A stretch of DNA of 64,000 nucleotides. It comes from Congeria kusceri. Lineage: Eukaryota > Mollusca > Bivalvia > Myida > Dreissenidae. Both the position numbers and the translations under genes were made by a program. The notes beneath the pieces are model-generated. The model had not been told where the DNA came from, made no database searches, and saw only the letters and a list, made by a program, of their open reading frames with translations. Shown here one piece after another: positions 1-11,570 of the stretch. The stretch's first letter is position 1. The number at the start of each line of letters is the position of its first letter. Location: positions 41,167,618 to 41,231,617 of the forward strand of contig CM051027.1 of NCBI GenBank assembly GCA_027627225.1, written 5' to 3'.

Positions 1-1051
1 CCTAAGACACAATTTATATTAAGTAGGATGTGTCAGATAAATGTAGGTTAAAAAAAATAATTTAATGTAAGTATTTGGCAATATTTGATAAAAACAGACT
101 ACACATAGTCCTTACTTTCTTCATCTTAGACATCTGCTGTAGGGATCGTTACTTCGTGATTAACTTATCAGTATTTTTGAATCTCAACTACTAGACAAAG
201 AATTACAATATTTAATCTTTGAGATCAATGGAAATGGATTCTTAGCAGTCTGGGCTTCTTGCTGTCACCACGACCGCGATAATAAACTTTATGGCCCCGA
301 CAAACAACGATGACAATATCCTGTGTATTCCTACACAATAACGTGTCAAAAGTAATATGAAGGTTTGCCAATGTGTGGGCATGGCAAATCCTGATTGCTG
401 ATTGGTTGATAGGTTTACGAATCATTTAATTATACTGGACTTAGACGTAATCGAATTTGTTGCAGTTGTTCAGCCTTATACATTTGCAATTTAAATTCAA
501 CTATCTTTATAATTAAACAATAATAAATTATAAAAAGTGCAGCGTTTTGTTGTATACGTAGTCAAAATAAAATAAATAAATAAAAACAGCATTTTTCATG
601 TAGTGTTTTAATGTTTTTCAAAGCCCTGTTAGTGTAAAACAGTTTATTTCAATACAAATGTTGTAGATAATTCTGATTTATGGCTACATAAGAAGCGCGT
701 CTAATTAAATTGTACAAGACTGTAAAGGATTATGTTAATATAATAACAACAGCCTGTTCCTGAAACATTGATTTTATTACATATGAGAAAATAGTATATC
801 CAAAAAATGTTTCGCTATCCCGAAAGTGAAAAATACAACGGTCAAATAACAATCGATTTTAAAATATCTATGAAGACAGATTCCAAACAAAAATTAATAT
901 AAATGAGCAACATAGACAACTAAGAGGATTAACAACCAAACATACGAGTGTGATCTGTCTGAAAAGTGATGGGAGTTTTCTATTTTAAATCCTACTTCTT
1001 TATTATTATACTTGTATGGAAATATAAGAGTCAAAATAATTATGGTTAATC
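1..1051. other. AT-rich stretch with no recognised gene
   Basis: Only short open frames (under 90 codons) occur here, with no familiar motif, codon pattern or splice structure. I see no RNA gene. It ends at the TA target duplication of the Tc1-like transposon. Confidence 0.6.
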
Positions 1052-1053
1052 TA

Positions 1054-1078
1054 TACTGAACCAAAAAAGAAACTTTCG
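1054..1078 (+). repeat. Left terminal inverted repeat of the Tc1-like element
   Basis: This 25-bp arm matches the reverse complement of 2572-2596 at every position. The preceding dinucleotide is TA. Confidence 0.93.
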
Positions 1079-1255
1079 CCAAGTTTGAATGAAGATAATT
1101 TTGTAACGTTTGACTAGAATTGACTGAATGTTTTTGTTTATTGTACAAGTTCGTCTTATGAATCTACTAAAATCAATATTTTTGACAAAAAAATATCAAC
1201 TTGGTTGTTTAATTGGAATTTAAAACCGGAAGGGATTGATTTCAAAAGTCCATTA

Positions 1256-2288
1256 TCAATAGCGTGTGTGACCACCGCGAGCAATGCTCACTGCTCGACA
1301 GCGTCGTCGCATTGAGAGCACAAGTTTGTTAATGTCAGCGTGTGGGATGTTATTGCACTCTTCAAGTAGAGCTGTCCGTAGGTCGTTGACGTTGTTATGC
1401 GGGTTTGGACGTCGACGTATGCGTCGATCAAGATTATCCCATAGATGCTCAATGGGATTCAAATCCGGACTTTTTGAGGCCCAGTTATCTATGAAATCAA
1501 CATTTTGGTTTTGTAAAAACTGTATGTTGTCACGAGCGACATGGGGCCTGGCATTATTTTGTTGTAATGTCTTTATGACGTCATGTGTTTGAAGCAGAGG
1601 GACAACATGAGGCCGTAAGATGGTTTCCCTATATCGTTGTGCATTTAAATTCGCCTCAATAACAACTAGTGGGGTGCGATACCCGTACGCAATACGCAAT
1701 ACCGCCCCACACCATAACTGATCCCCAGTCCCTGAAACGATCGCACTCCAGTACGCAACAGTCGGCATAACGCTCATTCCTACGTCGGTACACTCGTACT
1801 CGGCCATCACCCCGAGATAGCACAAACCTCGACTCATCAGTAAAAAAAATGGTCCGCCAACGTTGTCTTGTCCAATTGATGTGTCCCAAGGCCCATTGCT
1901 GTCTGCTATTGCGATGACGGCGCGTCAAAACCGATCCGACGTACGGACGTCGTCCGTGCAAACCGTTACCGGCTAAACGATTCCGCACAGTCTGGGCGGA
2001 AATCCGGTTGTTGTTGGTACCGGGGGTAATGGCAGCTGTAGATGTTGCGGCGAGAAAGCGGTTTCGTAGGTGCTGGTTAATGATATAGCGGTCTTGGGCT
2101 CGAGTCGTGACACGCGGTCTGCTGCTCCGTGGTAGGTCCCTAGTACTTCCGGTCTGCGCAAATCGCCACCGCAGGCTCCTAACTGCCTGCACGGATGTCC
2201 CAACTCGTGCTGCAACGTCTGCATTAGGAATCCCAGCCTCCAGCATTCCTATGGCTCGCTCTCGTAAATTTTCCGGGATTGTTGGCAT
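1256..2288 (-). pseudogene. Tc1-like transposase, frameshifted
   Basis: The gene starts at the ATG at 2288 (MPTIPENLRERAIGMLEAG) and ends with a stop at 1256, about 342 codons, which is the usual Tc1 transposase length. An N-terminal helix-turn-helix region (about residues 5-55) is followed by an SRPR stretch like the family's GRPR hook and a second DNA-binding segment. The first catalytic Asp lies in FFTDESRF. The second block reads QQNNARPH where the family has QQDN, so Asn replaces the second catalytic Asp. The third block is SPDLNPIEHLWD with the catalytic Glu; 35 residues separate Asn and Glu, giving DD35E-type spacing. Near 1693-1706 a 7-bp tandem duplication (GCGTATT followed by GCGTA) shifts the frame just after VMVWGGIA. 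The protein is therefore doubly inactivated. Confidence 0.92.
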
Positions 2289-2571
2289 TAAAATTCCGAC
2301 TCAAAAACATAAATTTTAAACGTTTTTGATTTTTTTCAGTATGTATACCACCAATGCAATATTTTGGAGTTGACAAATGTTCAGCAGGTGCACCGGATGT
2401 CTCCATCCCTCACGTGCACGTGAAAGTCGAGGTTTGCGTTAAATTAGCTGACCTGATATTTATCAAGGGATTAACTAGTCGATTTTGCAAAGTAGAACGA
2501 TTTTCCAATAACCACATGTATTTATGTGTGTACATCTAATACATAACCGTTACAATTTGGAATGTACTTTA

Positions 2572-2596
2572 CGAAAGTTTCTTTTTTGGTTCAGTA
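2572..2596 (-). repeat. Right terminal inverted repeat of the Tc1-like element
   Basis: Exact inverse of the left arm; it ends GGTTCAGTA and is followed by the second TA target copy. Confidence 0.93.
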
Positions 2597-2598
2597 TA

Positions 2599-4160
2599 GA
2601 TTGACGATCAACAAAAAGGTAAGCAATAAAAATTGGCATAATCTACTAATAAATGATGCATGTGCTAATTGTCATTTACTCATCCCGCAAGACGTTGTTT
2701 AAATACGATAAAATTCATTTTAAATAGCTGTTGTGACTTGTTAAAAGAAACCAGAAAGCAAGCACAACAACTTACAATACCTTAAAACAAAATATTGTCA
2801 TAAAATAATTGCCCAAATGCCAATTTCTGTTAAAGAAATATAGTAAGTAATAATGGCGACCTATCTTATTAATGCAGCGTTGGGAATAAACTACGTCATC
2901 AAGAAAATGGCGGCGGAAATTACCGAGCGGCGTACGGAAATTGTCGATGAACAAAATCATCGTTTTTAAGCATCAAACGTGCTCAGGTGAGCTTATAAAT
3001 GCACATCATGTTTCAGGTAATGTATTTATCTTAAACAAACTCTTATACTTCATTTAACTACTATAAACATTATATTTACATTGTTTTCATGTAGGTATAC
3101 TCACTAGAAAACTACATCTTAGAGCGCAAATTTGGCCGAAAAATAGCTAGCCGAATAATTATTCGTTGGAAACTTTAATCGTGGATCGTTCCATCCTCGA
3201 AATCCACGAAAATTAGTACCCCACAATTATTAATGGTTCTGCAGTATTCAGTTCATGTATACACTATTGCAATCAATTAATTATAAGACAAATTTTCAAT
3301 TATTTTTACTGTTATTTTGCTAAGATTTCCATAAACGCCGAGTCCATACGTCCCGCTCAATCACAACAATCGATGTTGGTGAGCAATAAGTTACATTAGG
3401 CAAACAATTAACTTCACCTTGTCGCTGACCGAGATCCCCACTTAAAAATATATGTGTTTTAATACACATCAACAACATTAGTACAAACAATAAACCCCTT
3501 CAATAGTTATCTAACATAAAATGTTTTTCTTATTATTGAAGCTAGATAATCAAATGTGGCGAACGGTACGGGGTCGAATCAGTTGGATTAGTTGCTTCCC
3601 TTTTTTCAAGTGATTACATTAATTAGCTACCTCCCTTAGTTGTAGATTTGCCGAAGTAAACAAACATGGATGGACATAGGATTTGTAGTATAGAAAGTAA
3701 GCTATATTCTTGTTATTAAGTATTCTACCACGGCACGCGGCTGGTGGTCCGTAGATAAAGAAGGAAAATAACTGTGGGCGGAGCTTAATGTCTTGAAATA
3801 GTTCCGGAAATTCGAAGAAATTGTTCCGTAAAATGCACGTGCTTAAACGCGCGATAGCAAATTGTGACAAACACTTCGTTTTTGCATTATGTAGCGCAAT
3901 TAAACCACATTTGTACTACATATTTTATACTTAAGTTCACAAAATATGTGTTTAATTTGCGCTTTTGGGGATGAAATTTTCACTGTATTATATCGATAAG
4001 TATGACGTCATTCGGTCAATGTTTATCAATAAAACGGACGTCATTTTGAATTGTTATCATTTATTGACGTCACAGAAACGCACGTGTTCTCGGAAAATGG
4101 GCGGAGTATAGATAAATATAGTTCTCATTCATAACCTTTAAAAATACGAATTTTATATAA
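2599..4160. other. No recognised gene
   Basis: Open frames are at most 83 codons and carry no motif I know. A small GC-richer patch at 3715-3880 (minus-strand frame of 83 codons) shows no family signature. I see no tRNA fold or obvious repeat. Confidence 0.55.
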
Positions 4161-4165
4161 GAATC

Positions 4166-4334
4166 GAAATAATGGGTAACAGTTTGTTATTGCGTTAATA
4201 ACCAACGGTTTGTCGTTCCGATGCTTGTTATCAAACCACTCGGGCTACCGCCCTCGTGGTTTACTTCCTACGCATCGGAACTCCAAACCGTTGGTTATTA
4301 CCGCAATAACCAACAGTTACCCTTCAATTATTTC
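4166..4334. repeat. Long near-perfect inverted repeat (hairpin/MITE-like)
   Basis: Arms 4174-4224 and 4272-4322 pair at 46 of 51 positions by eye. The pairing continues outward through GAAATAAT (4166-4173) against ATTATTTC (4327-4334). The loop region holds its own smaller dyad around AAACCAC and GTGGTTT (4233-4262). The arms carry repeated GGTTATT/AATAACC motifs. No coding capacity is present and no clean target duplication is visible. It resembles a small foldback or MITE, but the family is unknown. Confidence 0.75.
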
Positions 4335-4479
4335 TTAATTAAATAAGGCATTTTCAGAGCATTTAATAGTATTAGATGTAGAATATATTGCTGCAAGTAA
4401 TTCTCGTTGGAAAATGACTAAGTTTCATGTAAATTTGGTAAAAAATAAGACTATCGCTAATGCTCGGTAATTTCCGACG

Positions 4480-5150
4480 GTTTCGTAAGAGTACTGGCTA
4501 GGTGGCGCTCTGTTCGCTAGTATATAAGGAGCAGCAGATGCGATAGTCAGGCAGTTCTCCCGCTCGCGTGGTGGTGAAAACATCGCGAACTAAGAGCCTC
4601 AAAGGGATTCGCGGTTCTGTAACAGGATTCTGCGACGTTGGGTAAATACGTTGGCTTCAAGGCTTCAGCGGTGCTACCGTGGCTCAGTGGTTTTTGTCAG
4701 GACTTGTGGGAGCTTCATAATAGTTCTGAAGGTTGGCAGGCATGGGCCTGGTTGGTGAAGCGGCATTTCAGGCTTCACTGGTCTTTGAGGTGGGAAGCTT
4801 CGTGGAAACAGGAGGCTCTGAAGCAAGTGAGACGCCTTCAGAGGGACCTCGTTGAGGTCAGGTAGGCTTTAGAGGTCAGCTTCACGGAAGCTGGGCACTG
4901 TTAGAACAGTTGATGAAGAGCCAGAGAAGTCAAGTTTCAAGAAGGATTTGCATGGTCCCCTGTACGTCGCATTGTAAATATTTGAAGTGACTCGATTTGT
5001 TTTAGTTTATTAATCAGAAGCAAGGAAGCCGAGCAAAATTACTGTGATATGTATATAAATTGTTTGACGGAGGCTTGGGGAAGCACCACCGCATCGTGAG
5101 GCTGTTCACATACCGCTCGGTGGCAGCTTCAGACAGCCGGCTTACACTAC
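4480..5150 (+). other. GC-richer TATA-containing stretch, possible relic LTR or promoter
   Basis: A TATATAAGG box near 4520 is preceded by GGTGGCGCTCTGTTCGC and followed by a G-rich transcribed-looking stretch with repeated GGCTTCA/GAAGC motifs up to about 4900. Base composition differs clearly from both neighbours. The layout resembles a solo LTR from another retroelement lying directly upstream of the gypsy-type element, but I see no second copy in the window and no certain TG...CA ends. A 75-codon open frame at 4638-4865 has no recognisable domain. Confidence 0.25.
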
Positions 5151-5155
5151 ACAAG

Positions 5156-5368
5156 TGTAGTGTCGTACGAACCCGACAGTGTACGAAGTACCTACCACGG
5201 CGCATGCACAGAGATTACCTTTGCCAGCGACATTGCTCCTTCGAGATCCAGCCAACAGACAGCAAATATAATAAATTACACTGCAATTTATCTGTATAAT
5301 TTCGTGTAAATAAATAGTTCGTTTAACTTTGCAACGACATAGCTCCATCTACAATAGAGAATACAACA
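5156..5368 (+). repeat. 5' LTR (213 bp)
   Basis: It begins TGTAGTGTCGTACG and ends AATACAACA, matching 25804-26016 in length and, by eye, at about 190 of 213 positions. An AATAAA polyadenylation signal lies at 5309-5314, at the same offset as in the 3' copy. Confidence 0.93.
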
Positions 5369-5386
5369 TTGGCGATGAGGTAAACT
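5369..5386 (+). promoter_or_regulatory. Primer-binding site position
   Basis: Immediately after the 5' LTR comes TTGGCGATGAGG, in the place where the reverse-transcription primer tRNA should pair and of a form common in metazoan gypsy elements. I cannot assign the tRNA without a search. Confidence 0.6.
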
Positions 5387-6171
5387 TTGGATTCAGCTGG
5401 ATTTTTATTTTGATGAATTTCTACTTTCGATTTCTGCACAGAACTAGAGAATCGCAAATTTCTTTTCCGGTTTATGGAAAAGACGTCCGTTGGCGTAAAT
5501 CATTCAGAAATGTTCAGATTTAAACAAATTTGAGCCAGTTTGGCGTAATAAATTTGTTTAAACAGATTTATTTCACACTTTTTGGAAATAACATCTGCTG
5601 GTGACGTCACTAGTTTATATGTACCGCATCTTGGGTATTCCTGCAGGATCACCAGGACCTGGTTCACGTTCCCCAAGTTTGCGCACACGGACCTGTCTGG
5701 TGCTGTTAGCACACAGGGACTGACAACACTCCTTGTTTAAGTCAAACCAGTTTGGTTGGTAAGTGAAACCAGGTAGGTTTCATTCAGAAACAAATTGGGT
5801 TAACATTTTTACATAGAATTGGTGATATATTAATATAAAAGTTAATAATAAATGAACAATTAATACATTTTAGATGTTTATTATTAATTTCTTCAGTAAA
5901 TTAAAGTAATATTTTAGTTCCTAAATAAATATTAACATTTTATCCATAATCTCAGTACAATTTTGTGATAATTTGAAGGTCATATTGATTTATTAGAGGT
6001 AATTTTGTATTTCTTGCTTTTATTTGCCACAACACTCCTGTACTTATATCGCATAGTAAATTACAATGGTTATTAAAATTAATACTGCTTCGAAATCTGA
6101 GTTGTGAAAATTACCTGGGGTAGGGTCAAAAGGCTGCGGTCATCATTAGGCTTAGGGAAAAACATGGGGTT
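5387..6171 (+). other. 5' leader of the retrotransposon
   Basis: This is untranslated sequence between primer-binding site and gag. It becomes very AT-rich from about 5800 to 6060. I see no open frame of note. Confidence 0.55.
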
Positions 6172-7883
6172 ATGACACCTGAACTATTGTCTATGGCATT
6201 GGGTGGGGCAATTCCTAAGGCTCTCCTTGACCTTGTGGAGTTTCCCGAGGTAATAGATGAGCCAGTTGTTGCAGATGGTGACAGCTCATCAGAGCAGCAA
6301 GTCCTACCATTGCCAGAAGACGGTCTACAAGCCTTGCCAGAATGGAACAATATTCTACAGCAACCACACCAGTTGAGGCGAATACTGATTTGGGGGTAAA
6401 ACCTAAAAGCAAAATGGTCAGCATTACACAACAAGCGGAAGGTCAACCGTACGGTGAAAAAGAGTTGAAGACCGATTTAGGGGTAAAACCTAAAAGCAAG
6501 CCAGTGTGCATTAGTCAAATGCAAGATCAGCAGCAGCGAAAAAGAGAAAAATAAATCAAACCATGCAAGCAAGCAGAAGAAGTAAGAGCGACAAAGTAAA
6601 TCAAACCAGGCAAGCCAGCAAAAGGCAGAGCACCAAAGCAAATCAAGCTGCAATAGACACAAGCATCAAAGCAGTGGTTCTGATGAAGATGCATCTCCAT
6701 TATGGGTAGAATAACCGAAACGTCCTGAAGATGGGCACAGATCCAAGACTCATAGACAGTCATACAGGTCGAAGAATCATCACAGGTCACGTGATAGTTT
6801 ATCACGAGATAGTTCTGATAGTAGCTCGAGACATGACAAGTACTCAAGGCGGTCAAACCACAAACATCATCGTAGCCATTGTTCGCCATCTTGTGATTGT
6901 TTATCACATATGTGATAATTTATCATATATGCAACAGAACAGAAATCCTTCAAGTGATTCCAGTTCAAGGTCAAGGTCAAGACATTACTGTAACCGATCG
7001 GGATCAAGGCACAGGCGTGTTCGTGATTCGCGTACAACTAGATCATCCAGAAGTTCCAGGTTTTACTACATCTCCAGTTCAGAATCTGTTTATCAGATGA
7101 TGAATATCACTCAGGGATGCATGGTGATTCCGGAAAGACAAGTTGGCTGTCATTCAAACAAAAATTCATCAGCTAGCGAAAAGTGTACAAATGGTCCAAT
7201 CACGAATATCTCGATTATCTGAATTGGTGCTTGGAAGGAAAAGCTCTAGACTGTTTTACCATTAAGACACACATGGGTGAAAAAGATGGAAAGTCACTTC
7301 GGTTCCAAAAAACTACCTGAAACAAGTAGAGCCAAGTTCGAACAGGCTTCACAGAACCCGGGGGAATCTCCAGAAGATTGGGCTGATAGGGTGTTACCTC
7401 TGGCTACGCCAGCCTTTAGAGATCTACCAGAACACTATGGACAACGGGAGGCAATTTCGAAATTCTGTCAAGGCTGTATGGACAGAGAAGCTGGAAATCA
7501 TGCTTGTTTCGAGAGGCCAAAAACTATTCAACATGCGGTAGATCTGGTACGATACCATCAATATGTAACCCAAGTAGTAGATGGTAAGAAAAGACGCAAG
7601 GAAGTATGACCAAGAAGTTGCTGTAAATGTGGTACAGTCACAGGCAGATGCTAGATTGGAAAAGCTAGAAAAAGCCATCGAGACCTTGACAAGCAAATTT
7701 GAAGCTAGTTTATCATCAAATGAGCCAAAGAACAGTAAAAACACACAGTTCTTACAGAAAACCAAGATGTCTATGCAATGCTTTTTCTGCAATGCCAAAG
7801 GCCATTTGAAAAGTGAATGCCGAAAGTATCAAGAGTTCCTGAAGTCACAGTCAAACACGGACAGTTCAGAAAAACAGTCTTAA
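6172..7883 (+). pseudogene. gag remnant: SR-rich segment, capsid, CCHC zinc knuckle
   Basis: Coding pieces lie in three frames. The first (6172-6399) is an acidic segment starting MTPELLSMALGG, followed by two copies of the motif TDLGVKPKSK (about 6387-6500). Next comes a basic Ser/Arg-rich stretch (about 6740-7060) with runs such as SSSRSRSRH and RTTRSSRSSR. The capsid-like block (7277-7609) reads KMESHFGSKKL, then SPEDWADRVLPLATPAFRDL and KFCQGCMDREAGNHAC, a pattern I associate with gag of invertebrate gypsy elements. The last piece (7581-7883) has a short predicted coiled coil, then a CCHC knuckle at 7779-7820 with exact C-x2-C-x4-H-x4-C spacing (CFFCNAKGHLKSEC), the nucleic-acid-binding motif of nucleocapsid. 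At least two frameshifts separate the parts. Confidence 0.82.
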
Positions 7884-8456
7884 CTACGTTTAAACTCGAA
7901 AGGGCCGGAGTGACGAGACGTTGCTGGGACATGACTTTTTTGCGCCACTTCAGGGCACTGCTAGATTTGCATTCAGACAGCCTTTTGATCAACGGCCTAA
8001 GTATCCCTTTAACCACAACATTTGGAGACAAGCCAGTTGTAGCAAGGGTTATCATGTCAAAAAGAACAGTTGTACCTCCCAATTCAGCAGTATGCGCCCA
8101 GTGTAAATTGGAGGTTGATTTGGATGCATAATGCGGTATTAATGTCTGAAATTGTTCGTGAAGCTAATGAAGATCCACTTGTATGTTTTGTAAACCCATC
8201 AGACTGTTTCAAGACCATTTAAAAGGGCATGCTCGTGGGAAATGCATACGAAATAGAAGCTGTCCTTGAAAGTGATGATCATCAAGAAATGCTTGCTGAA
8301 AACTTTAGTACTTTTAAACCTGTTAGGTTAAACAGTCAGGTAAATGTAACAACGGAAGTGGATCCCAGGATAACGGTTCGTCACAAAGCGGATGTGAAAG
8401 GAACTTCCATAGTTTGTAATGGTAGGGCTACAACAAATTTGACTTCGGCAGGTTAA
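7884..8456 (+). pseudogene. Protease region remnant, catalytic core missing
   Basis: The overlapping frames give fragments of the region after the active site of a retroelement aspartic protease: GHDFFAPLQGTARF in one frame, LTTTFGDKPVVARV and KRTVVPPNSAV in another. The expected D-S/T-G catalytic triplet is not found between the end of gag (about 7880) and these fragments, so the protease core appears deleted. A further frame (8229-8456) continues with GNAYEIEAVLESDDHQEM and leads toward RT. Confidence 0.65.
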
Positions 8457-8465
8457 CAGGTCAAC

Positions 8466-9345
8466 TTGGGTAGGTTAAATCAGAATGAAGATGTCATTGT
8501 TCCTGACCATCTACTCTTAATGTACAAGGCTTCGATAGGAAAGTTGACAGATGAACAATCTGCGTCACTCGCCAAACTACACTGTGATTATTCTGATGCT
8601 TTTGCAAACGACGAGTTTGACTTAGATATTTTTACCTCCATCGAACACTCAATGCATACTGGTGATGCATGTTTTGCTGGGGAGGATGAGGCCCATTTGA
8701 AGATGTTAGATGCTGGCGTCATACAGGAAAGTACATCGGAGTGGGCGTCAGCTCCGTTGTTAATTCAAAAAACGCGACGGCACAGTACGCCGGGGCATCG
8801 ACTACCGAGCGTTGAACAATGTAACCGTCAAAGATACGTTTTCCATTCCTCTGGTAGAAGACTTCTTGGACGCATTAGCTGGGAACGTATGGTTTTCGAA
8901 GTTAGATGTTAAATAAGTCCTGAAGATAGAAAAAAGACTGCGTTCATCACAAAATATGGACTCTTTGAATATGTTAGAATGGTTTAAAGAACGCTCCCGC
9001 CACGTTTTCCAGGGTTGTTAACCTGATTTTGTGTGGTCTGACATGGAATACAGTCTTAGCATTCTTTGACGACACATTGGTCCAAGGAAAATCATTTGAA
9101 AGTCATTTGAACAATTCGGCAGAAGTTTTATCTCGTTTCGGTAGCCATGGATTAAAGCTGAAACCAAAACAGTGCGTACTTTTTCAATCCAAAGTTAAAT
9201 TCCTTGGGCGCATTGTCAATGGCAAGGATATGTCCATGACGGATAGAGATGTGCAGACTGTTGAAGAATGGCCAATTCCCACTTGCTCTAAAGATGTTGA
9301 ACGTCTTCGGTTGTTCATACAGAATTTTGCCCCCTAGCGCAGCCC
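8466..9345 (+). pseudogene. Reverse transcriptase remnant
   Basis: The N-terminal connection (8466-8760) includes KLTDEQSASLAKL and the RT entry motif GVIQESTSEWASAPLLI. The frame is then lost and recovered as KTAFITKYGLFEYVRM (about 8935-8983). The catalytic box is read as AFFDDTLVQG at 9059-9088, corresponding to the family's YxDD with Phe-Phe before the two Asp. The thumb-side segment GLKLKPKQCVLFQSKVKFLG (about 9153-9212) follows. At least three frameshifts and stop codons interrupt it. In an active element this enzyme copies the genomic RNA into DNA inside gag particles. Confidence 0.87.
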
Positions 9346-9770
9346 TTGTATGCACTCACTGGCAAGAATCAGTTCAAATGGGGTGATGAACAGCAACGAA
9401 CCTTTGAAGCATTACGCAACGCCTTGGTGAAAGCGCCTGTGTTACGGCTTTCAAATCACAAGGAATTATTTATCTTGGATAGTGACTCTTCAAATACAGC
9501 AATAGGCGGTGTGCTAAGTCAAGTTCAAGGTGGCATCGAAAAGGTCGTTGCATACAGCAGTTTCACACTTACACCTGAACAAAGGCGAAACTGCACCACA
9601 AGAAAGAGCTGCTGAGTCTCACTTGGCTTTTTCGCTTCAAGGAGCCACAAGGGCAGTTAGGAGTTGTCACAGTATCACATGATTGTGCAACATTGGCCCA
9701 GAAATTAGCATGGAAACGTTAATGCCTTGTCACGTCTTCCACATTCACTTAGGCCATTTTCATCGTATGT
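9346..9770 (+). pseudogene. RNase H domain remnant
   Basis: The connection segment FKWGDEQQRTFEALRNALV leads into FILDSDSSNTAIGGVLSQVQ, the first conserved Asp region of the RNase H fold, and then VVAYSSFTLTPEQRR. After about 9612 stops appear, but the typical downstream pattern (an ELSQYHMIVQHWP-like stretch and NALSRLPHS) is still readable at about 9655-9750. This activity would degrade the RNA strand of the RNA/DNA hybrid. Confidence 0.83.
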
Positions 9771-10560
9771 AGCAGGAATCAAACTTGAAGATTTGCCTTG
9801 TGGTGGATGTCATTACTGATCTCGTGCTCATTCACAATGGAGTACCTTCACAGAAGAAATTGATGACGTTGTTAACCTGGTAGAGCAAGGAAGTCTCCAC
9901 ATGAAGCCAAATAAGCTGGAATCTGAGTACAAAGAACACAGTACTACGGAAGGAGCTGTTTGCTCCAGAACACAGTTGAAAGAAAGTGATGGAAGCGGTA
10001 CACTGACAGCAGGAGAAATTAACAAATGGGAAGACTTGTGCCGGCTGAATTCGCATCCCTGGGACCCAGGGGGGCGGCTAGGCGAAGCCTCCTGCAGATG
10101 CCTCAGGCAGTGGCTGTAAGATACACAAAAACGGTCAGATTGACATGGGTACAAGTAACACAGCATCGAACTGTCAGTTTGGCAGCTTGGAAACAGAAGA
10201 CATGGAACTAGGTCAAAGCAGTGCTGCTTTTCAGATTTGTGCAAACAGTCTTGAAGTTACATTCTGTGGTAGTGTCAAATTACCAGAAGAGGCTGCTGAA
10301 GGTAATGCTTGTTGTGGGGGTTTACTTTTAAAGAATTAGAAGAAAAACAATCTACAGATGAAAACCTGGCCCGGCTTCTGGCCTTCCTGAAGAACAAGAC
10401 GAAACCAGATAAGGGTAAACTATTCCTATCCAGTCCAGACTCAAAATATTACTGGATAAATAAAGACATGTTGAAACTTGTAGATGGAGTACTTTTTCGC
10501 ATGAAACACTACAGATTTAGAACGGGTGGTTCCAACTGTATTACAGACGCAAGCTATTGA
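9771..10560 (+). pseudogene. Linker between RNase H and integrase
   Basis: A Cys-rich piece (LPCGGCHY, about 9794-9820) is followed by an acidic, Ser/Thr-rich segment (EEIDDVVNLVEQGSLHMKP, about 9853-9910) and then by frames at 10145-10339 and 10309-10560. The last has FKELEEKQSTDENLARLLAF and KLVDGVLFRMK, the lead-in that normally precedes the integrase zinc-binding domain. Gypsy elements usually have a shorter linker; I recognise no enzyme domain in the extra length. Frames shift at least twice. Confidence 0.6.
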
Positions 10561-11570
10561 GTGGCACCATGACATAAAAAAGGATAAAATCCAGGAAGTC
10601 TTTCTGGCGTCACATTTCTTAAGATGTGGAGCGATTCGTGTTGACTTGTGATAAGTGTAACCGCACAAGAAAAATAAATGCTATGGTAAAGTTCCACTGA
10701 TATCAAGCTGGTGCTCCCATGGAAAGAGTTCATATGGACTTCTTAGGGCCGTTGCCAAAAACTGCAAATGGCAATGAACATTTTTTTTGTAATGATGGAC
10801 CAATTTATAAAGTGGGTCGAGTGTGTACCATTGCCTTCACAGAAGGCGGAAGTTACGGCGAAAGCAGCTATAGATACATTTTTTACATGGTTCGGGTATG
10901 AATTTCAATTGTTTTCAGATCAAGGAAATAACTTTCAGAGTAAAATATTCGAGGCAGTTAGCAAGGCACTACAAATCCACAAAGCCAGGCCAACGCCTTA
11001 TCGGCCATCCTCAAATGGGCAAGTGGAAAGGTTCAACCGGACCTTAATGGATCCAATCAGGTGTTTCATTGAGAAATCACACAACAAAAGGGATGATAAA
11101 TTGCAGCAGATTGCAGACGCTATTAGAGCGTCAGTTAATCGAAGTGCGGGTTATACTGTTAACAAACTGATGTTAGGAAGAGAAGTTAATACTCCTGCAC
11201 AGCTGATGTTTCCTATGGTGATCAATAAACAAGAAGATGTTGATGAATTTGTTAGTGACCTTATGGACACAATGAAATAAGCTCATCAGACAGCGAGGAC
11301 TAATCTCAGTACATCATTAAAGCACATGAAAAGGGACTATGATTTGCGGGTGTTACTCCGTCCATACCAAGTAGGTGATGTGGTCTATCTTATGGATACG
11401 GCAGTTCTGAAAGGGAAATGTAGGAAACTCTGCTCACCTTGGAAGGCCCCTGGTGTTATAGCGAAGAAACTGTCTGCCTACTTGTACCAAGTGAAACTGA
11501 GAAATTCTGTCTTCGTTGTTAATCATGACAGAATGATGCCTAGCCACGATAGAAGTTACCTACCTGGATT
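10561..11570 (+). pseudogene. Integrase remnant (zinc-binding, DD35E core, C-terminal domain)
   Basis: The N-terminal HHCC region is partly preserved: a His-containing EWHHDI and the Cys pair TCDKCNRTR (about 10643-10672). The rve core has all three catalytic residues: Asp in MDFLGPLP (10737-10739), Asp in FSDQGNNF (10918-10920) and Glu in SNGQVERFNRTL (11026-11028). The last two are 35 residues apart, the DD35E pattern of retroviral-type integrases. An 8-T run at about 10780 marks a frameshift between the first Asp and the rest. A GPY/F-like C-terminal part follows at 11326-11570 (VGDVVYLMDTAVLKGKCRKL, then VVNHDRMMPSHDR). A TAA at 11278 interrupts it. Confidence 0.88.

Larger units (their letters stand above)
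1054..2596 (-). mobile_element. Complete, inactive Tc1/mariner-superfamily transposon (1,543 bp)
   Basis: The two ends are perfect 25-bp inverted repeats beginning TACTGAACCAAAAAAG. They are flanked on both sides by TA (1052-1053 and 2597-2598), the target duplication typical of Tc1/mariner elements. Similarity between the ends continues weakly further inward, with a shared TTTGTAACG-like stretch. A single intronless transposase gene on the minus strand fills most of the interior. Both ends are intact, so this copy could still be mobilised by a transposase supplied in trans, although its own transposase is broken. Confidence 0.93.

Noticed and set aside
4638..4865. 75-codon Trp-rich frame as a gene
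   Set aside because: No domain, no splice partners, and its composition follows the local GC-rich repeat words (GGCTTCA, GAAGC).
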